DNA of 64,000 nucleotides, from the NCBI GenBank assembly GCA_026545225.1, contig CM048847.1:14379835-14443834 (forward strand), written 5' to 3'. Positions 25,770 through 38,278 of the stretch are shown here, in pieces (the first letter of the stretch is position 1; every line of letters begins with the position of its first letter). The position numbers and the translations under genes are program-made. The notes under the pieces were generated by a model. That model searched no databases. It was not told the origin of the DNA and saw only the letters and a program-made list of their open reading frames with translations. The DNA is from Cornus controversa (Eukaryota > Streptophyta > Magnoliopsida > Cornales > Cornaceae).

Positions 25770-28700
25770 CATGGATGAAGATCGGATCGACATGCTCGTC
25801 GTTTCTTTGGGACGCTTTGATGGTTTCATTTAGAAAAAAGTAGCGTACGATTAGTATTATGGCACGACTTCTCTTGGAATGTGGTTTTCTAATCATAACA
25901 ACTCAAATGAAACAAGTTTTAAATGGTTGGTAGCTTGCAAATTGTTTCCTTTAGATGTCCAAACCGGTCGAATTTGGAACCAAGCACCATACGGTTGTGA
26001 TGAAGATCGGATTGACATGTTCGTCACTTCTTTTGGATGCTTTGATGGTCTAATTTGGAAAAAAGAAACTTACGATTCTGATTATGACACAACTTCTCAA
26101 GGAATGGGGTTTTTGAATCAGAACAACTGAAACTAAACTTGTTTAAAATCATCGATAGCTTGGGAATTGTTTCTTTTACTTGTCCAGATGGTTGAAGTTG
26201 GCATAGAGCACCATACGGTTGTGATCATTCATGAGTGCAGCAAGGAATTACTCTTTTCGATTCAGGACGTCCTCACGGTCGAATTAGGCATAAAGCAACG
26301 TATAATTCTATGTATGGCACGATTTCACGTTGATTGGACTTTTCGAATCCGGACAGGTCGAACGAAACAAGTTCAAAACGGTTGTTGTCATTCTTTATTC
26401 TTCTAGACATCCAGATGGTCAATTCTAGCACAAAGCACCATACGGTTATGGTCATGCCTGGTTATTGCAAGGAATTGTTCTTCTCGACTCAGAACAACTC
26501 AAAAAAACATGGATGAAGATCGGATCGACATGCTCGTCCTTTCTTTGGGACCCTTTGATGGTTTCATTTAGAAAAAAGTAGCGTACGATTAGTAGTATGG
26601 CACGACTTCTCTTGGAATGTGGTTTTTCAATCAAAACAACTCAAATGAAACAAGTTTAAAATGGTTGTGAGCTTGCAAATTATTTCCTTTAGATGTCCAA
26701 ACGGTCGAAATTGGAACAAAGCACCATACGGTTGTGATGAAGGTCGGATTGACATGTTCGTCACTTCTTTTGGATGCTTTGATGGTCTAATTTGGAAAAA
26801 AGAAACTTACGATTCTGATTACGACACGACTTCTCAAGGAATGGGGTTTTTGAATCTAAACAACTCAAACAAAACTTGTTTAAAATCATCGATAGCTTGG
26901 GAATTGTTTCTTTTACTTTTCCAGATGGTTGAAGTTGGCATAGAGCACCATACGGTTGTGATCATTCATGAGTGCAGCAAGGAATTACTATTTTTGATTC
27001 AGGACGTCCTGATGGTTGAATTTGGCATAAAGCAATGTATAATTCTAAGTATGGCACGATTTCACGTGGATTGGGACTTTTCGAATCAGGACAAGTCAAA
27101 CGAAACAAGTTCGAAACCATTGTTGTCATTCTCTATTCTTCTGGACATCCAGATGGTCAATTCTAGCATAAAGCGCCATACGGTTGTCGTCGTGCCTGAT
27201 TATTGCAAGCAATTGTTCTTTACGACTCAGAACAACTCAAACAAACATGGATGAAGATCGGATCGACATGCTCGTCGTTTCTTTGGGACGCTTTGATGGT
27301 TTCATTTAGAAAAAAGCAGCGTACGATTAGTATTATGGCACGACTTCTCTTGGAATGTGGTTTTCTAATCATAACAACTCAAATGAAACAAGTTTAAAAT
27401 GGTTGTGAGCTTGCTAATTGTTTCCTTTAGATGTCCAAACGGTCGAATTTGGAACAAAGCACCATACGGTTGTGATGAAGATCGGATTGACATGTTCGTC
27501 ACTTCTTTTGGATGCTTTGATGGTCTAATTTGGAAAAAAGAAACTTACGATTCTGATTATGGCACGACTTCTCAAGGAATGGGTTTTTGAATCAGAACAA
27601 CTCAAACTAAACTTGTTTGAAATCATCGATAGCTTGGGAATTGTTTCTTTTACTTGTCCAGATGGTTGAAGTTGGCATAGAGCACCATACGGTTGTGATC
27701 ATTCATGGGTGCAGTATGGAATTACTCTTTTTGATTCAGGAAGTCCTGACGGTTGAATTTGGCATAAAGCAACGTATAATTCTACGTATGGCACGATTTC
27801 ACATGGATTGGAATTTTCGAATCAGGACAAGTCAAACGAAACAAGTTCGAAACCGTTGTTGTCATTCTCTATTTTTCTGGACATCTAGATGGTCAATTCT
27901 AGCACAAAGCGCCATACGGTTGTCGTCATGCCTGATTATTGCAAGCAATAGTTCTTTCGACTCAGAACAACTCAAACAGACATGGATGAAGATCGGATCG
28001 ACATGCTCGTCGTTTCTTTGGGACGCTTTGATGGTTTCATTTAGAAAAAAGCAGCGTACGATTACTATTATGGCACGACTGCTCTTGGAATGTGGTTTTC
28101 TAATCATAACAACTCAAATGAAACAAGTTTAAAATGGTTGGTAGCTTGCAAATTGTTTCCTTTAGATGTCGAAACGGTCGAATTTGGAACAAAGCACCAT
28201 ACGGTTGTGATGAAGATCGGATTGACAGGTTCGTCACTTCTTTTGGATGCTTTGATGGTCTAATTTGGAAAAAAGAAACTTACGATTCTGATTATGACAC
28301 AACTTCTCAAGCAATGGGGTTTTTGAATCAGAACAACTGAAACTAAACTTGTTTAAAATCATCGATAGCTTGGGAATTGTTTCTTTTACTTGTCCAGATG
28401 GTTGAAGTTGGCATAGAGCACCATACGGTTGTGATCATTCATGAGTGCAGCAAGGAATTACTCTTTTCGATTCAGGACGTCCTCACGGTCGAATTAGGCA
28501 TAAAGCAACGTATAATTCTATGTATGGCATGATTTCACGTGGATTGGACTTTTCGAATCAGGACAGGTCAAACGAAACAAGTTCAAAACCGTTGTTGTCA
28601 TTCTCTATTCTTCTGGACATCCAGATGGTCAATTCTAGCACAAAGCGCGATAAGGTCATGCCTGGTTATTGCAAGGAATTGTTCTTTTTGACTCAGAACA

Positions 28701-30182
28701 ACTCAAACAAACATGGATGAAGATCGGATCGACATGCTCGTCGTTTCTTTGGGACCCTTTGATGGTTTCATTTAGAAAAAAGTAGCGTACGATTAATATT
28801 ATGGCAAGACTTCTCTTGGAATGTGGTTTTCTAATCAAAACAACTCAAATGAAACAAGTTTAAAATGGTTGGTAGCTTACAAATTGTTTCCTTTAGATGT
28901 CCAAACGGTCGAATTTGGAACAAAGCACCATTCGATTGTGATGAAGATCGGATTGACATGTTCGTCACTTCTTTTGGATGCTTTGATGGTCTAATTTGGA
29001 AAAAAGAAACTTACGATTCTGATTATGGCACGACTTCTCAAGGAATAGGTTTTTGAATCAGAACAACTCAAACAAAACTTGTTTAAAATCCTCGATAGCT
29101 TGGGAATTGTTTCTTTTACTTGTCCAGATGGTTGAAGTTGGCATAGAGCACCATACGGTTGTGATCATTCATGGGTGCAGCATAGAATTACTCTTTTCGA
29201 TTCAGGACGTCCTGACGGTTGAATTTGGCATAAAGCAACGTATAATTCTAGGTATGGCACGATTTCACGTGGATTGGACTTTTCGAATCAGGACAAGTCA
29301 AACGAAACAAGTTCGAAACCGTTGTTGTCATTCTCTATTCTTCTGGACATCCAGATGGTCAGTTCTAGCACAAAGCGCCATACGGTTGTCGTCATGCCTG
29401 ATTATTACAAGCGATAGTTTTTTTGACTCAGAACAACTCAAACAAACATGGATGAAGATCGGATCGACATGCTCGTCGTTTCTTTGGGACGCTTTGACGG
29501 TTTCATTTAGAAAAAAGTAGCGTACGATTAGTATTATGGCACGACTTCTCTTGGAATGTGGTTTTCTAATCATAACAACTCAAATGAAACAAGTTTAAAA
29601 TGGTTGGTAGCTTACAAATTGTTTCCTTTAGATGTCCAAACGGTCGAATTTGGAACAAAGCACCATACGATTGTGATGAAAATCGGATTGACATGTTCGT
29701 CACTTCTTTTGGATGCTTTGATGGTCTAATTTGGAAAAAAGAAACTTACGATTCTGATTACGACCCGACTTCTCAAGGAATGGGGTTTTTGAATCTAAAC
29801 AACTCAAACAAAACTTGTTTAAAATCATCGATAGCTTGGGAATTGTTTCTTTTACTTTTCCAGATGGTTGAAGTTGGCATAGAGCACCATACGGTTGTGA
29901 TCATTCATGGGTGCAGCATGGAATTACTCTTTTCGATTCAGGACGTCCTGACGATTGAATTTGGCATAAAGCAACGTATAATTCTAGGTATGGCACGATT
30001 TCACGTGGATTGGACTTTTCGAATCAGGACAAGTCAAACGAAACAAGTTCGAAACCGTTGTTGTCATTCTCTATTTTTCTGGACATCCAGATGGTCAGTT
30101 CTAGCACAAAGCGCCATACGGTTGTCGTCATGCCTGATTATTACAAGCGATAGTTTTTTTGACTCAGAACAACTCAAACAAA
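25770..30182 (+). repeat. Six-unit HOR, copy 5 (4413 bp)
   Basis: Units start at 25770, 26508, 27246, 27981, 28712 and 29447. In every translated frame compared it is the same as the copy at 19148, offset 6622. Confidence 0.92.
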
Positions 30183-33100
30183 CATGGATGAAGATCGGAT
30201 CGACATGCTCGTCGTTTCTTTGGGACGCTTTGATGGTTTCATTTAGAAAAAAGTAGCGTACGATTAGTATTATGGCACGACTTCTCTTGGAATGTGGTTT
30301 TCTAATCATAACAACTCAAATGAAACAAGTTTTAAATGGTTGGTAGCTTGCAAATTGTTTCCTTTAGATGTCCAAACCGGTCGAATTTGGAACCAAGCAC
30401 CATACGGTTGTGATGAAGATCGGATTGACATGTTCGTCACTTCTTTTGGATGCTTTGATGGTCTAATTTGGAAAAAAGAAACTTACGATTCTGATTATGA
30501 CACAACTTCTCAAGGAATGGGGTTTTTGAATCAGAACAACTGAAACTAAACTTGTTTAAAATCATCGATAGCTTGGGAATTGTTTCTTTTACTTGTCCAG
30601 ATGGTTGAAGTTGGCATAGAGCACCATACGGTTGTGATCATTCATGAGTGCAGCAAGGAATTACTCTTTTCGATTCAGGACGTCCTCACGGTCGAATTAG
30701 GCATAAAGCAACGTATAATTCTATGTATGGCACGATTTCACGTTGATTGGACTTTTCGAATCCGGACAGGTCGAACGAAACAAGTTCAAAACTGTTGTTG
30801 TCATTCTTTATTCTTCTAGACATCCAGATGGTCAATTCTAGCACAAAGCACCATACGGTTATGGTCATGCCTGGTTATTGCAAGGAATTGTTCTTCTCGA
30901 CTCAGAACAACTCAAAAAAACATGGATGAAGATCGGATCGACATGCTCGTCCTTTCTTTGGGACCCTTTGATGGTTTCATTTAGAAAAAAGTAGCGTACG
31001 ATTAGTAGTATGGCACGACTTCTCTTGGAATGTGGTTTTTCAATCAAAACAACTCAAATGAAACAAGTTTAAAATGGTTGTGAGCTTGCAAATTATTTCC
31101 TTTAGATGTCCAAACGGTCGAAATTGGAACAAAGCACCATACGGTTGTGATGAAGGTCGGATTGACATGTTCGTCACTTCTTTTGGATGCTTTGATGGTC
31201 TAATTTGGAAAAAAGAAACTTACGATTCTGATTACGACACGACTTCTCAAGGAATGGGGTTTTTGAATCTAAACAACTCAAACAAAACTTGTTTAAAATC
31301 ATCGATAGCTTGGGAATTGTTTCTTTTACTTTTCCAGATGGTTGAAGTTGGCATAGAGCACCATACGGTTGTGATCATTCATGAGTGCAGCAAGGAATTA
31401 CTATTTTTGATTCAGGACGTCCTGATGGTTGAATTTGGCATAAAGCAATGTATAATTCTAAGTATGGCACGATTTCACGTGGATTGGGACTTTTCGAATC
31501 AGGACAAGTCAAACGAAACAAGTTCGAAACCATTGTTGTCATTCTCTATTCTTCTGGACATCCAGATGGTCAATTCTAGCATAAAGCGCCATACGGTTGT
31601 CGTCGTGCCTGATTATTGCAAGCAATTGTTCTTTACGACTCAGAACAACTCAAACAAACATGGATGAAGATCGGATCGACATGCTCGTCGTTTCTTTGGG
31701 ACGCTTTGATGGTTTCATTTAGAAAAAAGCAGCGTACGATTAGTATTATGGCACGACTTCTCTTGGAATGTGGTTTTCTAATCATAACAACTCAAATGAA
31801 ACAAGTTTAAAATGGTTGTGAGCTTGCTAATTGTTTCCTTTAGATGTCCAAACGGTCGAATTTGGAACAAAGCACCATACGGTTGTGATGAAGATCGGAT
31901 TGACATGTTCGTCACTTCTTTTGGATGCTTTGATGGTCTAATTTGGAAAAAAGAAACTTACGATTCTGATTATGGCACGACTTCTCAAGGAATGGGTTTT
32001 TGAATCAGAACAACTCAAACTAAACTTGTTTGAAATCATCGATAGCTTGGGAATTGTTTCTTTTACTTGTCCAGATGGTTGAAGTTGGCATAGAGCACCA
32101 TACGGTTGTGATCATTCATGGGTGCAGTATGGAATTACTCTTTTTGATTCAGGAAGTCCTGACGGTTGAATTTGGCATAAATCAACGTATAATTCTACGT
32201 ATGGCACGATTTCACATGGATTGGAATTTTCGAATCAGGACAAGTCAAACGAAACAAGTTCGAAACCGTTGTTGTCATTCTCTATTTTTCTGGACATCTA
32301 GATGGTCAATTCTAGCACAAAGCACCATACGGTTGTCGTCATGCCTGATTATTGCAAGCAATAGTTCTTTCGACTCAGAACAACTCAAACAGACATGGAT
32401 GAAGATCGGATCGACATGCTCGTCGTTTCTTTGGGACGCTTTGACGGTTTCATTTAGAAAAAAGTAGCGTACGATTAGTATTATGGCACGACTTCTCTTG
32501 GAATGTGGTTTTCTAATCATAACAACTCAAATGAAACAAGTTTAAAATGGTTGGTAGCTTACAAATTGTTTCCTTTAGATGTCGAAACGGTCGAATTTGG
32601 AACAAAGCACCATTCGATTGTGATGAAGATCGGATTGACATGTTCGTCACTTCTTTTGGATGCTTTGATGGTCTAATTTGGAAAAAAGAAACTTACGATT
32701 CTGATTATGGCACGACTTCTCAAGGAATAGGTTTTTGAATCAGAACAACTCAAACAAAACTTGTTTAAAATCCTCGATAGCTTGGGAATTGTTTCTTTTA
32801 CTTGTCCAGATGGTTGAAGTTGGCATAGAGCACCATACGGTTGTGATCATTCATGGGTGCAGCATAGAATTACTCTTTTCGATTCAGGACGTCCTGACGG
32901 TTGAATTTGGCATAAAGCAACGTATAATTCTAGGTATGGCACGATTTCACGTGGATTGGACTTTTCGAATCAGGACAAGTCAAACGAAACAAGTTCGAAA
33001 CCGTTGTTGTCATTCTCTATTCTTCTGGACATCCAGATGGTCAGTTCTAGCACAAAGCGCCATACGGTTGTCGTCATGCCTGATTATTACAAGCGATAGT

Positions 33101-33864
33101 TTTTTTGACTCAGAACAACTCAAACAAACATGGATGAAGATCGGATCGACATGCTCGTCGTTTCTTTGGGACGCTTTGACGGTTTCATTTAGAAAAAAGT
33201 AGCGTACGATTAGTATTATGGCACGACTTCTCTTGGAATGTGGTTTTCTAATCATAACAACTCAAATGAAACAAGTTTAAAATGGTTGGTAGCTTACAAA
33301 TTGTTTCCTTTAGATGTCCAAACGGTCGAATTTGGAACAAAGCACCATACGATTGTGATGAAAATCGGATTGACATGTTCGTCACTTCTTTTGGATGCTT
33401 TGATGGTCTAATTTGGAAAAAAGAAACTTACGATTCTGATTACGACACGACTTCTCAAGGAATGGGGTTTTTGAATCTAAACAACTCAAACAAAACTTGT
33501 TTAAAATCATCGATAGCTTGGGAATTGTTTCTTTTACTTTTCCAGATGGTTGAAGTTGGCATAGAGCACCATACGGTTGTGATCATTCATGGTTGCAGCA
33601 TGGAATTACTCTTTTCGATTCAGGACGTCCTGACGATTGAATTTGGCATAAAGCAACGTATAATTCTAGGTATGGCACGATTTCACGTGGATTGGACTTT
33701 TCGAATCAGGACAAGTCAAACGAAACAAGTTCGAAACCGTTGTTGTCATTCTCTATTTTTCTGGACATCCAGATGGTCAGTTCTAGCACAAAGCGCCATA
33801 CGGTTGTCGTCATGCCTGATTATTACAAGCGATAGTTTTTTTGACTCAGAACAACTCAAACAAA
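30183..33864 (+). repeat. Five-unit HOR derivative, second copy (3682 bp)
   Basis: Units start at 30183, 30921, 31659, 32394 and 33129. It repeats the block at 13257 at an offset of 16926, including the private variants AAATCAACG (15254/32180), GTATGATTAG (about 17014/33940) and the mosaic unit. Confidence 0.9.
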
Positions 33865-36800
33865 CATGGATGAAGATCGGATCGACATGCTCGTCGTTTC
33901 TTTGGGACGCTTTGATGGTTTCATTTAGAAAAAAGTAGCGTATGATTAGTATTATGGCACGACTTCTCTTGGAATGTGGTTTTCTAATCATAACAACTCA
34001 AATGAAACAAGTTTAAAATGGTTGGTAGCTTGCAAATTGTTTCCTTTAGATGTCCAAACCGGTCGAATTTGGAACCGAGCACCATACGGTTGTGATGAAG
34101 ATCGGATTGACATGTTCGTCACTTCTTTTGGATGCTTTGATGGTCTAATTTGGAAAAAAGAAACTTACGATTCTGATTATGACACAACTTCTCAAGGAAT
34201 GGGGTTTTTGAATCTAAACAACTCAAACAAAACTTGTTTAAAATCATCGATAGCTTGGGAATTGTTTCTTTTACTTGTCCAGATGGTTGAAGTTGGCATA
34301 GAGCACCATACGGTTGTGATCATTCATGAGTGCAGCAAGGAATTACTCTTTTCGATTCAGGACGTCCTCACGGTCGAATTAGGCATAAAGCAACGTATAA
34401 TTCTATGTATGGCACGATTTCACGTTGATTGGACTTTTCGAATCCGGACAGGTCGAACGAAACAAGTTCAAAACCGTTGTTGTCATTCTCTATTCTTCTA
34501 GACATCCAGATGGTCAATTCTAGCACAAAGCACCATACGGTTATGGTCATGCCTGGTTATTGCAAGGAATTGTTCTTTTCGACTCAGAACAACTCAAAAA
34601 AACATGGATGAAGATCGGATCGACATGCTCGTCCTTTCTTTGGGACCCTTTGATGGTTTCATTTAGAAAAAAGTAGCGTACGATTAGTAGTATGGCACGA
34701 CTTCTCTTGGAATGTGGTTTTTCAATCAAAACAACTCAAATGAAACAAGTTTAAAATGGTTGTGAGCTTGCAAATTATTTCCTTTAGATGTCCAAACGGT
34801 CGAAATTGGAACAAAGCACCATACGGTTGTGATGAAGGTCGGATTGACATGTTCGTCACTTCTTTTGGATGCTTTGATGGTCTAATTTGGAAAAAAGAAA
34901 CTTACGATTCTGATTACGACACGACTTCTCAAGGAATGGGGTTTTTGAATCTAAACAACTCAAACAAAACTTGTTTAAAATCATCGATAGCTTGGGAATT
35001 GTTTCTTTTACTTTTCCTGATGGTTGAAGTTGGCATAGAGCACCATACGGTTGTGATCATTCATGAGTGCAGCAAGGAATTACTATTTTTGATTCAGGAC
35101 GTCCTGATTGTTGAATTTGGCATAAAGCAATGTATAATTCTAAGTATGGCACGATTTCACGTGGATTGGGACTTTTCGAATCAGGACAAGTCAAACGAAA
35201 CAAGTTCGAAACCATTGTTGTCATTCTCTATTCTTCTGGACATCCAGATGGTCAATTCTAGCATAAAGCGCCATACGGTTGTCGTCGTGCCTGATTATTG
35301 CAAGCAATTGTTCTTTACGACTCAGAACAACTCAAACAAACATGGATGAAGATCGGATCGACATGCTCGTCGTTTCTTTGGGACGCTTTGATGGTTTCAT
35401 TTAGAAAAAAGCAGCGTACGATTAGTATTATGGCACGACTTCTCTTGGAATGTGGTTTTCTAATCATAACAACTCAAATGAAACAAGTTTAAAATGGTTG
35501 TGAGCTTGCTAATTGTTTCCTTTAGATGTCCAAACGGTCGAATTTGGAACAAAGCACCATACGGTTGTGATGAAGATCGGATTGACATGTTCGTCACTTC
35601 TTTTGGATGCTTTGATGGTCTAATTTGGAAAAAAGAAACTTACGATTCTGATTATGGCACGACTTCTCAAGGAATGGGTTTTTGAATCAGAACAACTCAA
35701 ACTAAACTTGTTTGAAATCATCGATAGCTTGGGAATTGTTTCTTTTACTTGTCCAGATGGTTGAAGTTGGCATAGAGCACCATACGGTTGTGATCATTCA
35801 TGGGTGCAGTATGGAATTACTCTTTTTGATTCAGGAAGTCCTGACGGTTGAATTTGGCATAAAGCAACGTATAATTCTACGTATGGCACGATTTCACATG
35901 GATTGGAATTTTCGAATCAGGACAAGTCAAACGAAACAAGTTCGAAACCGTTGTTGTCATTCTCTATTTTTCTGGACATCTAGATGGTCAATTCTAGCAC
36001 AAAGCGCCATACGGTTGTCGTCATGCCTGATTATTGCAAGCAATAGTTCTTTCGACTCAGAACAACTCAAACAGACATGGATGAAGATCGGATCGACATG
36101 CTCGTCGTTTCTTTGGGACGCTTTGATGGTTTCATTTAGAAAAAAGCAGCGTACGATTACTATTATGGCACGACTGCTCTTGGAATGTGGTTTTCTAATC
36201 ATAACAACTCAAATGAAACAAGTTTAAAATGGTTGGTAGCTTGCAAATTGTTTCCTTTAGATGTCGAAACGGTCGAATTTGGAACAAAGCACCATACGGT
36301 TGTGATGAAGATCGGATTGACAGGTTCGTCACTTCTTTTGGATGCTTTGATGGTCTAATTTGGAAAAAAGAAACTTACGATTCTGATTATGACACAACTT
36401 CTCAAGCAATGGGGTTTTTGAATCAGAACAACTGAAACTAAACTTGTTTAAAATCATCGATAGCTTGGGAATTGTTTCTTTTACTTGTCCAGATGGTTGA
36501 AGTTGGCATAGAGCACCATACGGTTGTGATCATTCATGAGTGCAGCAAGGAATTACTCTTTTCGATTCAGGACGTCCTCACGGTCGAATTAGGCATAAAG
36601 CAACGTATAATTCTATGTATGGCATGATTTCACGTGGATTGGACTTTTCGAATCAGGACAGGTCAAACGAAACAAGTTCAAAACCGTTGTTGTCATTCTC
36701 TATTCTTCTGGACATCCAGATGGTCAATTCTAGCAAAAAGCGCGATAAGGTCATGCCTGGTTATTGCAAGGAATTGTTCTTTTTGACTCAGAACAACTCA

Positions 36801-38278
36801 AACAAACATGGATGAAGATCGGATCGACATGCTCGTCGTTTCTTTGGGACCCTTTGATGGTTTCATTTAGAAAAAAGTAGCGTACGATTAATATTATGGC
36901 AAGACTTCGCTTGGAATGTGGTTTTCTAATCAAAACAACTCAAATGAAACAAGTTTAAAATGGTTGGTAGCTTACAAATTGTTTCCTTTAGATGTCCAAA
37001 CGGTCGAATTTGGAACAAAGCACCATACCATTGTGATGAAGATCGGATTGACATGTTCGTCACTTCTTTTGGATGCTTTGATGGTCTAATTTGGAAAAAA
37101 GAAACTTACGATTCTGATTATGGCACGACTTCTCAAGGAATGGGTTTTTGAATCAGAACAACTCAAACAAAACTTGTTTAAAATCCTCGATAGCTTGGGA
37201 ATTGTTTCTTTTACTTGTCCAGATGGTTGAAGTTGGCATAGAGCACCATACGGTTGTGATCATTCATGGGTGCAGCATGGAATTACTCTTTTCGATTCAG
37301 GACGTCCTGACGGTTGAATTTGGCATAAAGCAACGTATAATTCTAGGTATGGCACGATTTCACGTGGATTGGACTTTTCGAATCAGGACAAGTCATACGA
37401 AACAAGTTCGAAACCGTTGTTGTCATTCTCTATTTTTCTGGACATCCAGATGGTCAGTTCTAGCACAAAGCGCCATACGGTTGTCGTCATGCCTGATTAT
37501 TACAAGCGATAGTTTTTTTGACTCAGAACAACTCAAACAAACATGGATGAAGATCGGATCGACATGCTCGTCGTTTCTTTGGGACCCTTTGATGGTTTCA
37601 TTTAGAAAAAAGCAGCGTACGATTACTATTATGGCACGACTTCTCTTGGAATGTGGTTTTCTAATCATAACAACTCAAATGAAACAAGTTTAAAATGGTT
37701 GGTAGCTTGCAAATTGTTTCCTTTAGATGTCGAAACGGTCGAATTTGGAACAAAGCACCATACGGTTGTGATGAAGATCGGATTGACAGGTTCGTCACTT
37801 CTTTTGGATGCTTTGATGGTCTAATTTAGAAAAAAGAAACTTACGATTCTGATTATGACACAACTTCTCAAGGAATGGGGTTTTTGAATCAGAACAACTG
37901 AAACTAAACTTGTTTAAAATCATCGATAGCTTGGGAATTGTTTCTTTTACTTGTCCAGATGGTTGAAGTTGGCATAGAGCACCATACGGTTGTGATCATT
38001 CATGAGTGCAGCAAGGAATTACTCTTTTCGATTCAGGACGTCCTCACGGTCGAATTAGGCATAAAGCAACGTATAATTCTATGTATGGCACGATTTCACG
38101 TTGATTGGACTTTTCGAATCCGGACAGGTCGAACGAAACAAGTTCAAAACCGTTGTTGTCATTCTCTATTCTTCTAGACATCCAGATGGTCAATTCTAGC
38201 ACAAAGCACCATACGGTTATGGTCATGCCTGGTTATTGCAAGGAATTGTTCTTTTCGACTCAGAACAACTCAAAAAAA
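33865..38278 (+). repeat. Six-unit block with hybrid units (4414 bp)
   Basis: Units start at 33865 (U1), 34603 (U2), 35341 (U3), 36076 (U4), 36807 (U5/U6 hybrid with CACCATACCATTG) and 37542 (U4/U1 hybrid). The first unit and the start of the second copy 16939 onward at offset 16926; from 35014 the match stops. The last unit is the leftmost example of the hybrid that founds the right-hand trimer. Confidence 0.85.
37542..38278 (+). repeat. U4/U1 hybrid unit, leftmost copy (737 bp)
   Basis: The left part has U4 markers (GATGTCGAAACGG near 37727 and GACAGGTTCG near 37786). The right part has U1 markers (CTCAAGGAATGGGG near 37866 rather than CTCAAGCAATGGGG, CCTCACGG, the full-length GCACCATACGGTTATGG instead of the U4 6-bp deletion, and the CTCAAAAAAACATGG end). 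The switch lies between about 37796 and 37871. An exchange between U4 and U1, three units apart in the six-unit HOR, would produce this. Confidence 0.85.
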
